Part shown: positions 17,998 to 26,880 of the stretch, one piece after another
Numbering within the stretch: position 1 is the stretch's first letter
Layout of the letters: the number at the start of each line of letters is the position of its first letter
Assembly (NCBI GenBank): GCA_019058295.1
Contig: JAHPZI010000015.1
Location: forward strand, 1-64,000
Direction: 5' to 3'
From: Promethearchaeota archaeon
Lineage (GTDB): Archaea; Asgardarchaeota; Lokiarchaeia; Sigyniarchaeales; SOKP01
Length of the DNA stretch: 64,000 bases
Made by a program: the position numbers and the translations under genes
The notes under the pieces: generated by a model
Databases searched by the model: none
Told to the model about the DNA's origin: nothing
Seen by the model: the letters and a program-made list of their open reading frames with translations, nothing else

Positions 17998-19617
17998 ATG
18001 TCAAAAACTGAGAAGAAATTTATTTTAGCAATAGATCATGGGACTGGGGGACCAAAATCAGCTATTGTGTCAACTCATGGGGAAGTACTTGAATGGGCAT
18101 TTCAAGAAGTACCTCTACATGTGTTTAAAGGTGGTGGAGTAGAGCAAAATCCAGATGATTGGTGGAACGCAATTCTAAAAACATCTAAAAAGGTTATTGA
18201 TAGTGGACATGTACCAGTTGAAGATATTGTAGGAATTTGTAATTCAAGTCAATGGAGCGGAACAGTACCAGTAGATAAGGACAGAAATCATCTAATGAAT
18301 GCAATAATATGGATGGATACACGAGGAGCTCCCTATGCAAGAAATATTCATAAAGGTTTATTGAAATTTTCTGGTTATAATATTAAAAAAGCACTATCGT
18401 GGGTAAAAAGAGCTGGAGGCGCCCCTACTTTAAGTGGTAAAGATCCTATAGCTCATATATTATGGATAAAGCATGAACAACCAGATATCTACGAAAAAAC
18501 TTTCAATTTTTTAGAACCTCAAGATTATATAAATTTAAAATTAACTGGTAAGTTTGCATCTTCATATACAACTATAGGGATTCATTGGCTGACAGATATA
18601 AGAGATATTAACAATGTTAAGTATTCAAAAAAATTACTTAAAATGGCACAGCTAGATAAGAGTAAATTACCTTCAGATTTTGTAAATTCTACAGATATTT
18701 TAGGTACAATAACAAACGAAGTAGCAAATTCATTAGGATTAGATAAAAATACAAAGGTAATTGCTGGAGCGCCGGACGTTCCGACGGCAGCAATAGGTTC
18801 TGGTGCTGTGAGAGATTATGAAACTCATATATATATCGGTACATCTGATTGGGTAATTTGTCATATTCCCTATAAAAAAATGGATATGTTCCATAACATT
18901 GGCTCTATCATTTCTGGAATCCCAGGAAGATATATGATAATCAATGAACAGGAAATAGCTGGAGGTAATTTATCTTTTTTGAGAGACAAAATCTTATACC
19001 ATAAAGATGAACTTTTAAAAGAAGAAGCTGTACCTGATGTATATAAAATTTTTGATCGAATAGTAGAATCTATTCCAGCAGGTTCAAATAATCTTATTTT
19101 TACGCCCTGGTTAATAGGTGAAAGATGTCCTGTCGATGATCATACGATAAGGGGTGGTTTATATAATATATCGTTAGAAATGTCGCGTGAACACTTAATA
19201 AGAGCAATATTTGAGGGCGTTGCGTATAATGTGAAATGGGCTTATATTTACGTCGAGAAATTAATTAAGAAATTTATTAAAAGAGAACGCCGGGAAAAGG
19301 ATATTTTTACTCCAGATGTAAATATAATTGGTGGGGGAGCACAGAGTAATGTTTGGTGTCAAATTTTTGCTGATGTTCTTAATAGAAAAATTAAACAAGT
19401 AAAAGATCCTATTCAAGCAAACGCTCGCGGTGCAGCATTTATCGCTTCAGTTGGACTCGGATACATAAATTGGGATGATATTCCAAAATATACTCAAATT
19501 TCAAATATATATACACCAAATCCTGAAAATCGAGAGATTTATGATAAACTCTTTATAGAGTACCTAAATATTTATAAAACTATGAGAAAAACTTATAAAC
19601 GCTTAAATAAAGATTGA
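17998..19617 (+). CDS. FGGY-family carbohydrate kinase
   Basis: 539 residues, slightly longer than xylulokinase or glycerol kinase. The N-terminal phosphate loop is LAIDHGTGGPKSAIV. VEQNPDDWWNA, SSQWSGTVPVD and WMDTRGA follow, and the C-terminal ATP domain carries NIIGGGAQSNVWCQIFADV and ANARGAAFIAS. It phosphorylates a sugar or polyol with ATP in the cytosol; the xylulokinase-like layout suggests a ketose, but the exact sugar is open. An SDR gene starts about 20-30 bases after its stop, so the two are likely co-transcribed, divergently from the aminotransferase. Confidence 0.85.
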   Translation: MSKTEKKFILAIDHGTGGPKSAIVSTHGEVLEWAFQEVPLHVFKGGGVEQNPDDWWNAILKTSKKVIDSGHVPVEDIVGICNSSQWSGTVPVDKDRNHLMNAIIWMDTRGAPYARNIHKGLLKFSGYNIKKALSWVKRAGGAPTLSGKDPIAHILWIKHEQPDIYEKTFNFLEPQDYINLKLTGKFASSYTTIGIHWLTDIRDINNVKYSKKLLKMAQLDKSKLPSDFVNSTDILGTITNEVANSLGLDKNTKVIAGAPDVPTAAIGSGAVRDYETHIYIGTSDWVICHIPYKKMDMFHNIGSIISGIPGRYMIINEQEIAGGNLSFLRDKILYHKDELLKEEAVPDVYKIFDRIVESIPAGSNNLIFTPWLIGERCPVDDHTIRGGLYNISLEMSREHLIRAIFEGVAYNVKWAYIYVEKLIKKFIKRERREKDIFTPDVNIIGGGAQSNVWCQIFADVLNRKIKQVKDPIQANARGAAFIASVGLGYINWDDIPKYTQISNIYTPNPENREIYDKLFIEYLNIYKTMRKTYKRLNKD

Positions 19618-19646
19618 AATAATTAAAAAAAATAAAAGTGAAGAAA

Positions 19647-20501
19647 ATGACGAAACAAGAATTAATTGAAGAACAACCCTTTAAGGGAAAAATAGCCATT
19701 ATTCCTGGTGGTTCTAAAGGTATGGGGAAGGCTACAGCCAGAGATTTTGTCCAGTTGGGGGGTAGTGTATGTATTATAGCAAGGGGCATGGAAGCCTTAA
19801 AAGAAACTGAGGAAGAATGCAATAAATTAAAATCTGATGATTCTCAATTTGTTGAAATTATTTCTTGCGATACTACAGACATGGAAAAGTTAAAGCCACT
19901 TTTAACAGATTTTATAGATAAACACGGAATACCAGATTATTTATTAAATTTTGTTGGCTATGCTATTGTCCAATATCTTGAAAAATTAACCCTTATAGAT
20001 TTTAAACAAAATATGGATGTGGATTATTATGGCCAGTTAGTCCCTACACTAATAGTTATGCCTTATTTCATGGAAGCTAAAAAAGGATACATTACTTTTA
20101 CATCTTCAGTAATGGGATTTATGGCATTAATGGGTTATTCAACATATTGCCCCTCAAAATTTGCTGTTTTTGGTTTAGCAGAAGCTCTACGTCATGAATT
20201 ATTACCTTATAATATCAAGGTTTCAATACTTTTTCCAACAGATACCGATACACCCGGATATGCTGAGGAAAATAAAACTAAACCAGAAGAATGTAAAATA
20301 ATGTCTGCAGTAGGTACAGTTATGACAGCGGAACAAGTTGCTGAAGAATTCATCGATGGCCTTTTAAATGAGCGTTTTGAAATTCTACCAGGTGAAGCTG
20401 CTGTCCAAATGAAAGAGATGAGAGAAAATCCAGATCAGATTCGGGGGGTTCTTGATAGTCTTTATAAACGCGCTAGGCGTAAAATAAAAAGAAAAATTTA
20501 A
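19647..20501 (+). CDS. Short-chain dehydrogenase resembling 3-ketodihydrosphingosine reductase
   Basis: About 284 residues with the Rossmann motif IIPGGSKGMGKATA (NADP-type) and LNFVGYA in the NAG position. The catalytic Ser is in TFTSSVMGF, and the YCPSK tetrad follows. The C-terminal PTDTDTPGYAEENKTKPEE segment closely matches the eukaryotic KDSR signature, where this stretch lines the lipid pocket. KDSR reduces 3-ketosphinganine in sphingolipid synthesis. Here it may reduce a long-chain ketone or beta-keto lipid. No serine palmitoyltransferase gene is adjacent. An in-frame GTG at 19638 is an alternative start. Confidence 0.8.
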   Translation: MTKQELIEEQPFKGKIAIIPGGSKGMGKATARDFVQLGGSVCIIARGMEALKETEEECNKLKSDDSQFVEIISCDTTDMEKLKPLLTDFIDKHGIPDYLLNFVGYAIVQYLEKLTLIDFKQNMDVDYYGQLVPTLIVMPYFMEAKKGYITFTSSVMGFMALMGYSTYCPSKFAVFGLAEALRHELLPYNIKVSILFPTDTDTPGYAEENKTKPEECKIMSAVGTVMTAEQVAEEFIDGLLNERFEILPGEAAVQMKEMRENPDQIRGVLDSLYKRARRKIKRKI

Positions 20502-20524
20502 TTTTTTTATTTTTTTATTTTTTT
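20502..20524. terminator. T-rich shared terminator between convergent genes
   Basis: Three T-runs of seven, separated by single A residues, start at the stop codon of the SDR gene. They end about ten bases before the VOC gene end. They could terminate the plus-strand unit; no equivalent A-run was seen for the other direction. Confidence 0.45.
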
Positions 20525-20534
20525 ATGAGAAGTC

Positions 20535-21002
20535 TTATTTTTTCCTTCTCCTCTTTACTGTTTGCTGAGCTTCAAGTAATATTCCAAAAGTCTTTTCTGT
20601 ATCAAAATATGCAAACCATTGTTTACCAACTTTACCAGTCTGTACTACTTCGATACCTCTTTTCTTAAATTCATCCATAAAAGCTTGTAAATCTTCAACA
20701 TATATGCCTATGCTATGAAGGCCTTCTTTTCCTTCCTCAATAAATTCCTTATAAAGACAATCACCACTTATCCATTGCTGTAGCTCAATTTGTACGTTAA
20801 GCAAGCGACTAAACGCAAAATCCAATATTACTGATACGTCCTTGCCTCGAAATGTAGCGTCTTGATGAGGGATGTTTTCCATATGCGCGAAGGTAGGGAT
20901 CCCGTATATTTCTTCCATAATTTTCGCTTGTTTTTTAATGTCCTTATACACATAACTTAATTGTTCTATTTTTAAATTCCCTAAATTAAAAATTTGCTCC
21001 AT
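20535..21002 (-). CDS. VOC (glyoxalase/epimerase-like) metalloprotein
   Basis: 155 residues with the beta-alpha-beta-beta-beta paired fold of glyoxalase I and methylmalonyl-CoA epimerase. The first module starts KIEQLSYVYKDIKKQAKIME. The second starts GLHSIGIYVEDLQAFMDEF and ends FGILLEAQQ. The likely metal ligands are the histidine of LHSIG and the glutamate of LLEAQ; the usual first-module histidine appears as Gln. The substrate is unknown. It lies between the SDR and acyl-CoA ligase genes and may belong to their acyl or keto-acid pathway. Confidence 0.7.
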   Translation of the reverse strand: MEQIFNLGNLKIEQLSYVYKDIKKQAKIMEEIYGIPTFAHMENIPHQDATFRGKDVSVILDFAFSRLLNVQIELQQWISGDCLYKEFIEEGKEGLHSIGIYVEDLQAFMDEFKKRGIEVVQTGKVGKQWFAYFDTEKTFGILLEAQQTVKRRRKK

Positions 21003-21174
21003 TTTTAATCATTTAAACAAGTTAATTAATTGATTCAATTTATTATTCTTTTATTTATATAACTTTTTAAAAATATTCATATTCTCAAAAAATTGAACAA
21101 AATATTAAAAAAAGATATATATCAATAAATAAAAAACAAAATAGAAAAAATAAAAATAAGATTTTTTTATAGTT

Positions 21175-23022
21175 TTAGCCTTTAATTTTTTTACCCTTTT
21201 CCATTTTATCCATATCTTTCTCTTGCAAGACCCTACGTTGCACCTTACCTACGAGATTTATAGGTAACCTTTTCACAAACTCAATATAGCTAGGACTTTT
21301 CCATTTTGCCATGTTTTCTTGGCACCATTTCTTCAAAGTTTCAGCATCAATATCTTTATCAGCCTTGTACTCTTTTTTAAGAGTAACCCATGCTTTAACC
21401 GCTTCTCCAGTCATTTCATCTGGTAAACCCGCCACAGCGGCCTCATCGATCATCTCATGGTTTCCCATGAGCTCTTCAACTTCTTTTGGAAAGACAGAAT
21501 GACCAGATACTTTTATCAGAGATTTTTTCCTATCTCTAATTTCACAATATCCTTGTTCATCCATAAATCCGATGTCTCCTGTCAATAACCATCTTTGTCC
21601 CCCCCATTCTTTAATATTGTCTTCAGTTCCACCTATGTACCCTTTCATAACTTGTGGCCCAGCAATACAAATTTCACCTGTATGTTCCACTCCAAAATTA
21701 CCTTTTTCAGGAGTACCATCGCAAATTGGTCCTGCTTCGAAATTTGCAGGATCAAATATAGCCCAATCTGTGCCAGGTAGCGGTAGCCCTAACTTTCCTA
21801 TCTTATATGGGCCCCAAAAAGGCGCGATACTTACAACTGGGGAAGTTTCAGTTAGTCCATATCCAGATCTTATTGGACAAAAGATTTCTTCAAATGGAAT
21901 TCTTACATAGTCATGAAGTGGTCCTGCTCCTTGATTAGCATATTTTAATTTTTGCCAAAAGTCGTATTTTCTCTTAAATTCTTCAACACCCATCTTTTCG
22001 ACAAAATCAGTTAATCTTTTAAACAACATTTCAACCCCGACATAAATAATTCCTTTTGGAGCATCTATTTGATTAACTGTGCTACATAAATCTTCGTCTG
22101 AAGGAGGTCTAGGAAATAATAGCATTGGCATACCCAACGATAATCCACCATTCATTACGCAAGTCAATCCAAAACTATGGAAAAATGGGATACTTCCAAT
22201 TGAAATAATTCCGGGTTCTAGATTTACCCAAGGTTTTATCATATGCAAATCGGAAATTAAATTTGCATGAGTTAGAACAGCTGCTTTTGGTAGTCCTGTG
22301 GTACCTCCTGTCATTAAATAGCATGCCGGATCGTTCCATGGATCAATGTCTACTTTTATTTCTTTTGCTTCTGTTTCTTGAATTACTTTTTTCATTCTGT
22401 ATAATTTGAACTTATGATCCTCAGTTAATACTACATCACCCGATTGATCTGGAACTGCTTCTCTTAATCTGGCAAATGTTTCTGGTTCGGCTGTGACAAA
22501 ATCTAAAACATCAGTTGCAATTACATGTTCCACCTTAGTCCTCCCTAAAACCTTTTGGATTGATCTCCAAAACATATCCAACATTATAAAAACTTTAGCT
22601 TCCGTAATAGTTAACTCATGTAATAATTCCATAGGTCTGTAAGTTGGATTAACTCCAGCAGCTATCGCTCCTATATACATACAACCCATATAAGCAATAA
22701 CAAAATTAACAGAGTTAGGTAGGTCAATAGCAACTACATCCCCTTTTCTTATCCCGATGTCGTATAGAAAAGTTCCAAACTTTTTCGCATAATCCATTAA
22801 GGTTCTCATTGTAGTTCTCTCTAAATATGGACCAAGTGCAAAGATGCATATGTCTTTATCCCATAAATCTAATGAGTTTGATTGTCTCAGAAGTCCTTCG
22901 TGTAAAGATTCAATATGTACATCTTCAATTTCATATACTTGTTTTGGCACACCTTCAGGCCAATGTCCCCCAGTAAACCAAACTTTATTTTCATCTACAT
23001 GAAAATCTCTCAAACTAGTCAT
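21175..23022 (-). CDS. fadD: AMP-forming acyl-CoA synthetase (long-chain type)
   Basis: 615 residues, usual for fatty-acid CoA ligases. The adenylation P-loop MTGGTTGLPKA lies near 233, YGLTETSPV near 380 and LTGDIGFMDEQGY near 485. The hinge motif RDRKKSLIKVSGHSVFPKEVEEL is followed by the C-terminal catalytic-lysine region, KVQRR near 600. It activates a fatty or aryl acid with ATP and CoA. It is the upstream member of the minus-strand pair with the VOC gene, separated by 172 bases. Chain-length preference cannot be read from sequence. Confidence 0.9.
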   Translation of the reverse strand: MTSLRDFHVDENKVWFTGGHWPEGVPKQVYEIEDVHIESLHEGLLRQSNSLDLWDKDICIFALGPYLERTTMRTLMDYAKKFGTFLYDIGIRKGDVVAIDLPNSVNFVIAYMGCMYIGAIAAGVNPTYRPMELLHELTITEAKVFIMLDMFWRSIQKVLGRTKVEHVIATDVLDFVTAEPETFARLREAVPDQSGDVVLTEDHKFKLYRMKKVIQETEAKEIKVDIDPWNDPACYLMTGGTTGLPKAAVLTHANLISDLHMIKPWVNLEPGIISIGSIPFFHSFGLTCVMNGGLSLGMPMLLFPRPPSDEDLCSTVNQIDAPKGIIYVGVEMLFKRLTDFVEKMGVEEFKRKYDFWQKLKYANQGAGPLHDYVRIPFEEIFCPIRSGYGLTETSPVVSIAPFWGPYKIGKLGLPLPGTDWAIFDPANFEAGPICDGTPEKGNFGVEHTGEICIAGPQVMKGYIGGTEDNIKEWGGQRWLLTGDIGFMDEQGYCEIRDRKKSLIKVSGHSVFPKEVEELMGNHEMIDEAAVAGLPDEMTGEAVKAWVTLKKEYKADKDIDAETLKKWCQENMAKWKSPSYIEFVKRLPINLVGKVQRRVLQEKDMDKMEKGKKIKG

Positions 23023-23195
23023 AATTTTTTCACTTTTTTATCTTATTAATTTTTTTTTATAAATTTTTCTATATTATGTATTTTTATGGTTCTTATATAA
23101 TAAATTATTTACTTGATCACTTTAAAAATTTTAAAGAGCCTTCATTAGGTATTAATTTTAATAGAGTAAATAAATCGAGGTTAAATTAATTTAAA

Positions 23196-24053
23196 ATGGG
23201 CTTTAAAGATAACCTTAAGGAAAAATTACATAACAGTTTAACTCAAGATGAACTTCTATTACTTCCGAGAGGTTTTCAGACATTAGGAAAGGTTATGATT
23301 TTAAAGTTACAGCCAAAATTATTAGAAAAAAGAAAAATAATCGCAGATACATGTTTAGAGATACTTCCAAAGATTAAATCGGTTTATCTTAATTTGGGAA
23401 AAGTTAAGGGAAAGTTTAGGCAACCTGAAAAAATTGAATATTTGGCGGGAGAAAATAATCCAATAGTAGAACATACGGAACATGGTATTCGTTATATCTT
23501 TGATATTACAAAAATTATGTTTAGCAAAGGAAATCTAAATGAGCGAAAGTATTTAGCAACATTAGTTAAAGATGGAGAAATTATTGTAGATATGTTTGCT
23601 GGAATTGGATATTTTTCCTTACCGATAGCAAAACACTCCTCTGTGGAAAAAATATATAGCATCGAACTTAACCCAGATGCGTATGAATTCTTAGTTAAAA
23701 ACATTAAACTTAATCATTTTGAGGAAAAAATAGTTCCGATACATGGAGATTGCAGAAATGAGGTTGTAAGACTTAGCGAAACAGGATTAAGAACCGATCG
23801 TGTAATAATGGGTGTATTTCCTGCCCCAAAAGACTATATAAAAGAAGCACTTTTATTAGTAAAGGATTCTGGAACCATCTTTCATTATGAGGGTGTTGTC
23901 GAAAAGGAAAACTATAGGCAATTATTTGATGAATTTAATGAGATCGCTGAACGTCAGAATCATCAATGTAAATTATTATCGAAAAGATTTGTTAAAAGTT
24001 ATGGTCCTAACCTCTATCACGTGACATTAGATATAAAAGTTAAAAAATCATAA
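23196..24053 (+). CDS. taw2: Taw2-like tRNA(Phe) wyosine aminocarboxypropyltransferase (Trm5/TYW2 family)
   Basis: 285 residues of the Trm5/TYW2 class I family. SAM motif I is VDMFAGIGYFSLPIA near 130, the acidic motif II SIELNPDAYEF, and GDCRNEV follows. The post-IV motif is DRVIMGVFPAPKDYI. Trm5 has an NLP-type motif at this site, whereas archaeal TYW2 has an RVIMG-type sequence, so Taw2 is preferred. It would transfer the aminocarboxypropyl group of SAM to imG-14 at G37 of tRNA-Phe. It heads a plus-strand series ending at endonuclease III. Confidence 0.75.
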   Translation: MGFKDNLKEKLHNSLTQDELLLLPRGFQTLGKVMILKLQPKLLEKRKIIADTCLEILPKIKSVYLNLGKVKGKFRQPEKIEYLAGENNPIVEHTEHGIRYIFDITKIMFSKGNLNERKYLATLVKDGEIIVDMFAGIGYFSLPIAKHSSVEKIYSIELNPDAYEFLVKNIKLNHFEEKIVPIHGDCRNEVVRLSETGLRTDRVIMGVFPAPKDYIKEALLLVKDSGTIFHYEGVVEKENYRQLFDEFNEIAERQNHQCKLLSKRFVKSYGPNLYHVTLDIKVKKS

Positions 24054-24161
24054 CTAAAAGAAATTCTTAAATTATTGAAAATAATTGATATTATAAAAAG
24101 ATCAAAATAAAAAAATATTTTAAATCAGAATATAATAAAATTAACAAAAATAAATGTTAAA

Positions 24162-25451
24162 ATGCAGAAAAAAGGAACAATAGCTCTTGATTACAGCCAT
24201 AACAATAAATTAATAGTAGAAGATTCAAGTTTTCAAGATTTCACTAACTTTTTATTCACTTCGGGTTATAAGCTTGGGAAAATCCAAGCGGGATTTGATT
24301 CTTTAAAAAAATTAGAACAATATGATTGCATTATACTATCATCTCCTAATAATTCTAAGTTATCAGAGAAAGAAATCGAAGTATTGGAAAAATATGTACG
24401 TCAGGGGGGAAACATTTTAATGTTGAGCTCAATGGGAGGGGATCAAACAAATAGAACAAATTTAAATGAGCTTACAAATTATTTTAGATTTTATTTCGTT
24501 TCTGATACTGTTGAAGATAGCATGAATTATGTTAACCTTCAAAGGAGACCTCTAATAACCAACATTACACCTCACATTATAACTGATCAAGTAAAAAAAA
24601 TAGTATTTTCTTCTGCCTGTTCGGTTAAAGCAATGGAGTTTCTTGAAGATAATGAAGATATTAAAGTTGAGATCGTCGCAAATGGCGGATTAAATACATG
24701 GCATAGGGTTTATGATGGAAAAGATTGGATTGAAGAAGATAGCCCAAAAATTCCATTATTGGTAGTAGTTGAATATTATGAGGGAAAAGTTGTTGCTATT
24801 GGAAATTTGAGCATGTTCTCTTCATTAGGAAGTGAATATGGGTTTTCGGCTTTTGATAACAATTTATTAATTGCCAATATCTTGAAATTCTTAACGTCAG
24901 ACGTGATTTCAGAAGGAAAGCTCATTACTATAAATTTAAACTTGGATTTATTTCACTGGACAAACAAAGTTCTTAAAGATCAAGATTGGGAAGATGTTTC
25001 AGATGTGATTAATCTAGCTGTAAAATACTTTAAAGATAATTATTCTGATGCAATTAAAGAAATAAAAAGGATAAGGGAAGAAAAATTAGCAAAGAAAATC
25101 GCATATGAAAAGTCTAAAACAAAGATAGAAGAAGAGACTTCCGAAGAGAAAATTTTAGAAATGATTCCTGTTAGAAAAAGAGAAGATCTTGAAGATATTA
25201 TTGGTGCATTGGAAGAAGTAACTGGAGAAAAATATGAAATGACAATAGATTTAGATGAAGTGGAGGAGAAAGCTGTAGAAGAAAAATTTATAGAAGTAGG
25301 TGGTATAAAATACACTATTGAAGAGACTAAATTATTTAAAAGGGAAACCAGCAAGAATGCCATCTGGCATGGTAAACCAACCAAGGGTTTTAAAGAGTGG
25401 CTCGAAGAGAAGAGAAAAAGAGAAAAAATATCTGCTAAGATAAAAAAGTAA
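24162..25451 (+). CDS. GIFT-domain (IFT52/GldG-like) protein with charged helical tail
   Basis: 429 residues. Residues 1-250 alternate strands and helices like the GATase-like GIFT domain. The landmarks are IALDYSHNNKL at the start, YDCIILSSPNNSKLSEKEIE, LEKYVRQGGNILMLSSMGG, the strand IVFSSACSVKAMEF, and VVAIGNLSMFSS followed by NILKFLTSD. IFT52 has the same order (KYLDTGG, YPFGATL, LAVLGSCHMFSD, FQWLTTGD). Residues 290-340 are charged and helical, and the C-terminus carries WHGKPTKGFKEWLEE. The function in archaea is unknown; a scaffold or membrane-cytoskeleton role is possible. It ends about 10 bases before the next start, so the genes are operonic. Confidence 0.55.
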   Translation: MQKKGTIALDYSHNNKLIVEDSSFQDFTNFLFTSGYKLGKIQAGFDSLKKLEQYDCIILSSPNNSKLSEKEIEVLEKYVRQGGNILMLSSMGGDQTNRTNLNELTNYFRFYFVSDTVEDSMNYVNLQRRPLITNITPHIITDQVKKIVFSSACSVKAMEFLEDNEDIKVEIVANGGLNTWHRVYDGKDWIEEDSPKIPLLVVVEYYEGKVVAIGNLSMFSSLGSEYGFSAFDNNLLIANILKFLTSDVISEGKLITINLNLDLFHWTNKVLKDQDWEDVSDVINLAVKYFKDNYSDAIKEIKRIREEKLAKKIAYEKSKTKIEEETSEEKILEMIPVRKREDLEDIIGALEEVTGEKYEMTIDLDEVEEKAVEEKFIEVGGIKYTIEETKLFKRETSKNAIWHGKPTKGFKEWLEEKRKREKISAKIKK

Positions 25452-25461
25452 AAATGTGATT

Positions 25462-26871
25462 ATGGACAATTTTTTGTTTGTTCTAGGAAGAAACTTTAGG
25501 CTTTCACTAGCAGAACTTGATAATATTCTTAAAAATTCTCAATTTAAAGGTCGAATTATAGATTATTCAGCTAATATAGCTGTCGTAGAATTTATTAGTC
25601 TACACAATGATAAATATTATATTAATAAATTAATGGAACTTCAATTTTTATTAGGGGGCTGCCAAAAGATAGCAAAAATTTACGATTTCATTAATATTAG
25701 AGATATACATAATGCCTTTCCGTTAAAAATTGATAAATATAAATTAGTAGAGAAAGCTAGAAAAAAGATCTTACATATTTTAGGAAAAGTTCTCGAACAA
25801 ATATTCCCTAAATTGAAAAGTCAGAGCATATTTTTTGCCGTATCAATTTATCCCAATCTATTTGAAGATGAATACTACTCGAGAGTCTTAGTGAAGCATT
25901 TTCTTCCCTTTCTAAATAAGGAAATTATGAACATATTAAAGGAAAAAGAAGTGAAAAAATCGCTATATTACGAATATCCTGAAGAAAATATAAAATCTGG
26001 TAATCTCAATCCTATTTTTCCACATCATCTTATAAAATATGGATTATTCAATGAAGATAGAGCTGAAATTATATTCGGTTTCACAGAAGAAGGGGTTTAC
26101 ATCGCAAGAACTTTTACAGCGGACGATCCAAACTTCAAAAAGAAAATTGACGAGGAGAGACCTTTTAAGGAGTTTAAAAGTAGTATTTCCCCAAAATTAG
26201 CGTTAATGATGTTTAATTTTTTAAATTTATTTCAGGAAAGAGAGACGAAAAAAATCTTGGATCCATTTGTTGGGAATGGAACAATATTATTGTTTGCCTT
26301 ATTACAAGATTTTCAAATATACGGAGCAGATTTCGATCAAGCAAAGATAAATAATACGATTCGAAATATTATTTGGTTATTGGAGGAAATAGAAGAGCCA
26401 ATTCCTCCTAGAAGCCTACTTGAGGAGAGAATTCAGAATATTGACATTGGAGACTTATCAAAGCATTTTCAACCAAATTTCTTTGATGGAGTTGTTACTG
26501 AACCTTCTTTAGGCCCGTTTTACAAGAATAAACCCTATTATATACAAGCAAAAGATATCATAGATACCGAATTAGAACCTTTATATGTTCTAATTTTTAG
26601 AGAAATATATAAAGTATTGAAGCCAAAAGGAAGGATTTGCATAACGGCACCGATTATTGAAACTATTGACGGTGGAGATATACAATTAAATGTTAATAAA
26701 ATCGCAATAAATAATAAATTCCAGCCAATTAATATGATAGATTCAAAAAGAATTATTAATAAATCAAATATTAAACTTCAATTTCAAAAACAGGATTTAA
26801 AAAACCTAATTGATGCAAAGAAAGACCAGATTCTAAAAAGAAAAATTTATGTTTATGAAAAGCAAGATTAA
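25462..26871 (+). CDS. Trm11/TrmG10-like SAM-dependent methyltransferase
   Basis: About 469 residues. The N-terminus FLFVLGRNFRLSLAELDNIL is the leader domain of archaeal Trm11/Trm-G10 proteins. A THUMP-like middle region is less clear. The catalytic domain has motif I DPFVGNGTILLFALL near 270, GADFDQAKI, and motif IV TEPSLGPFYKNKP. It lacks the DPPY of standard N2-guanosine enzymes. A tRNA guanosine methyltransferase is the best guess, but the changed motif IV means the base or activity could differ. ATG 25462 is chosen over GTG 25456. It is linked to the GIFT-like gene and followed 9 bases later by endonuclease III. Confidence 0.7.
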   Translation: MDNFLFVLGRNFRLSLAELDNILKNSQFKGRIIDYSANIAVVEFISLHNDKYYINKLMELQFLLGGCQKIAKIYDFINIRDIHNAFPLKIDKYKLVEKARKKILHILGKVLEQIFPKLKSQSIFFAVSIYPNLFEDEYYSRVLVKHFLPFLNKEIMNILKEKEVKKSLYYEYPEENIKSGNLNPIFPHHLIKYGLFNEDRAEIIFGFTEEGVYIARTFTADDPNFKKKIDEERPFKEFKSSISPKLALMMFNFLNLFQERETKKILDPFVGNGTILLFALLQDFQIYGADFDQAKINNTIRNIIWLLEEIEEPIPPRSLLEERIQNIDIGDLSKHFQPNFFDGVVTEPSLGPFYKNKPYYIQAKDIIDTELEPLYVLIFREIYKVLKPKGRICITAPIIETIDGGDIQLNVNKIAINNKFQPINMIDSKRIINKSNIKLQFQKQDLKNLIDAKKDQILKRKIYVYEKQD

Positions 26872-26880
26872 TGAGTATTT

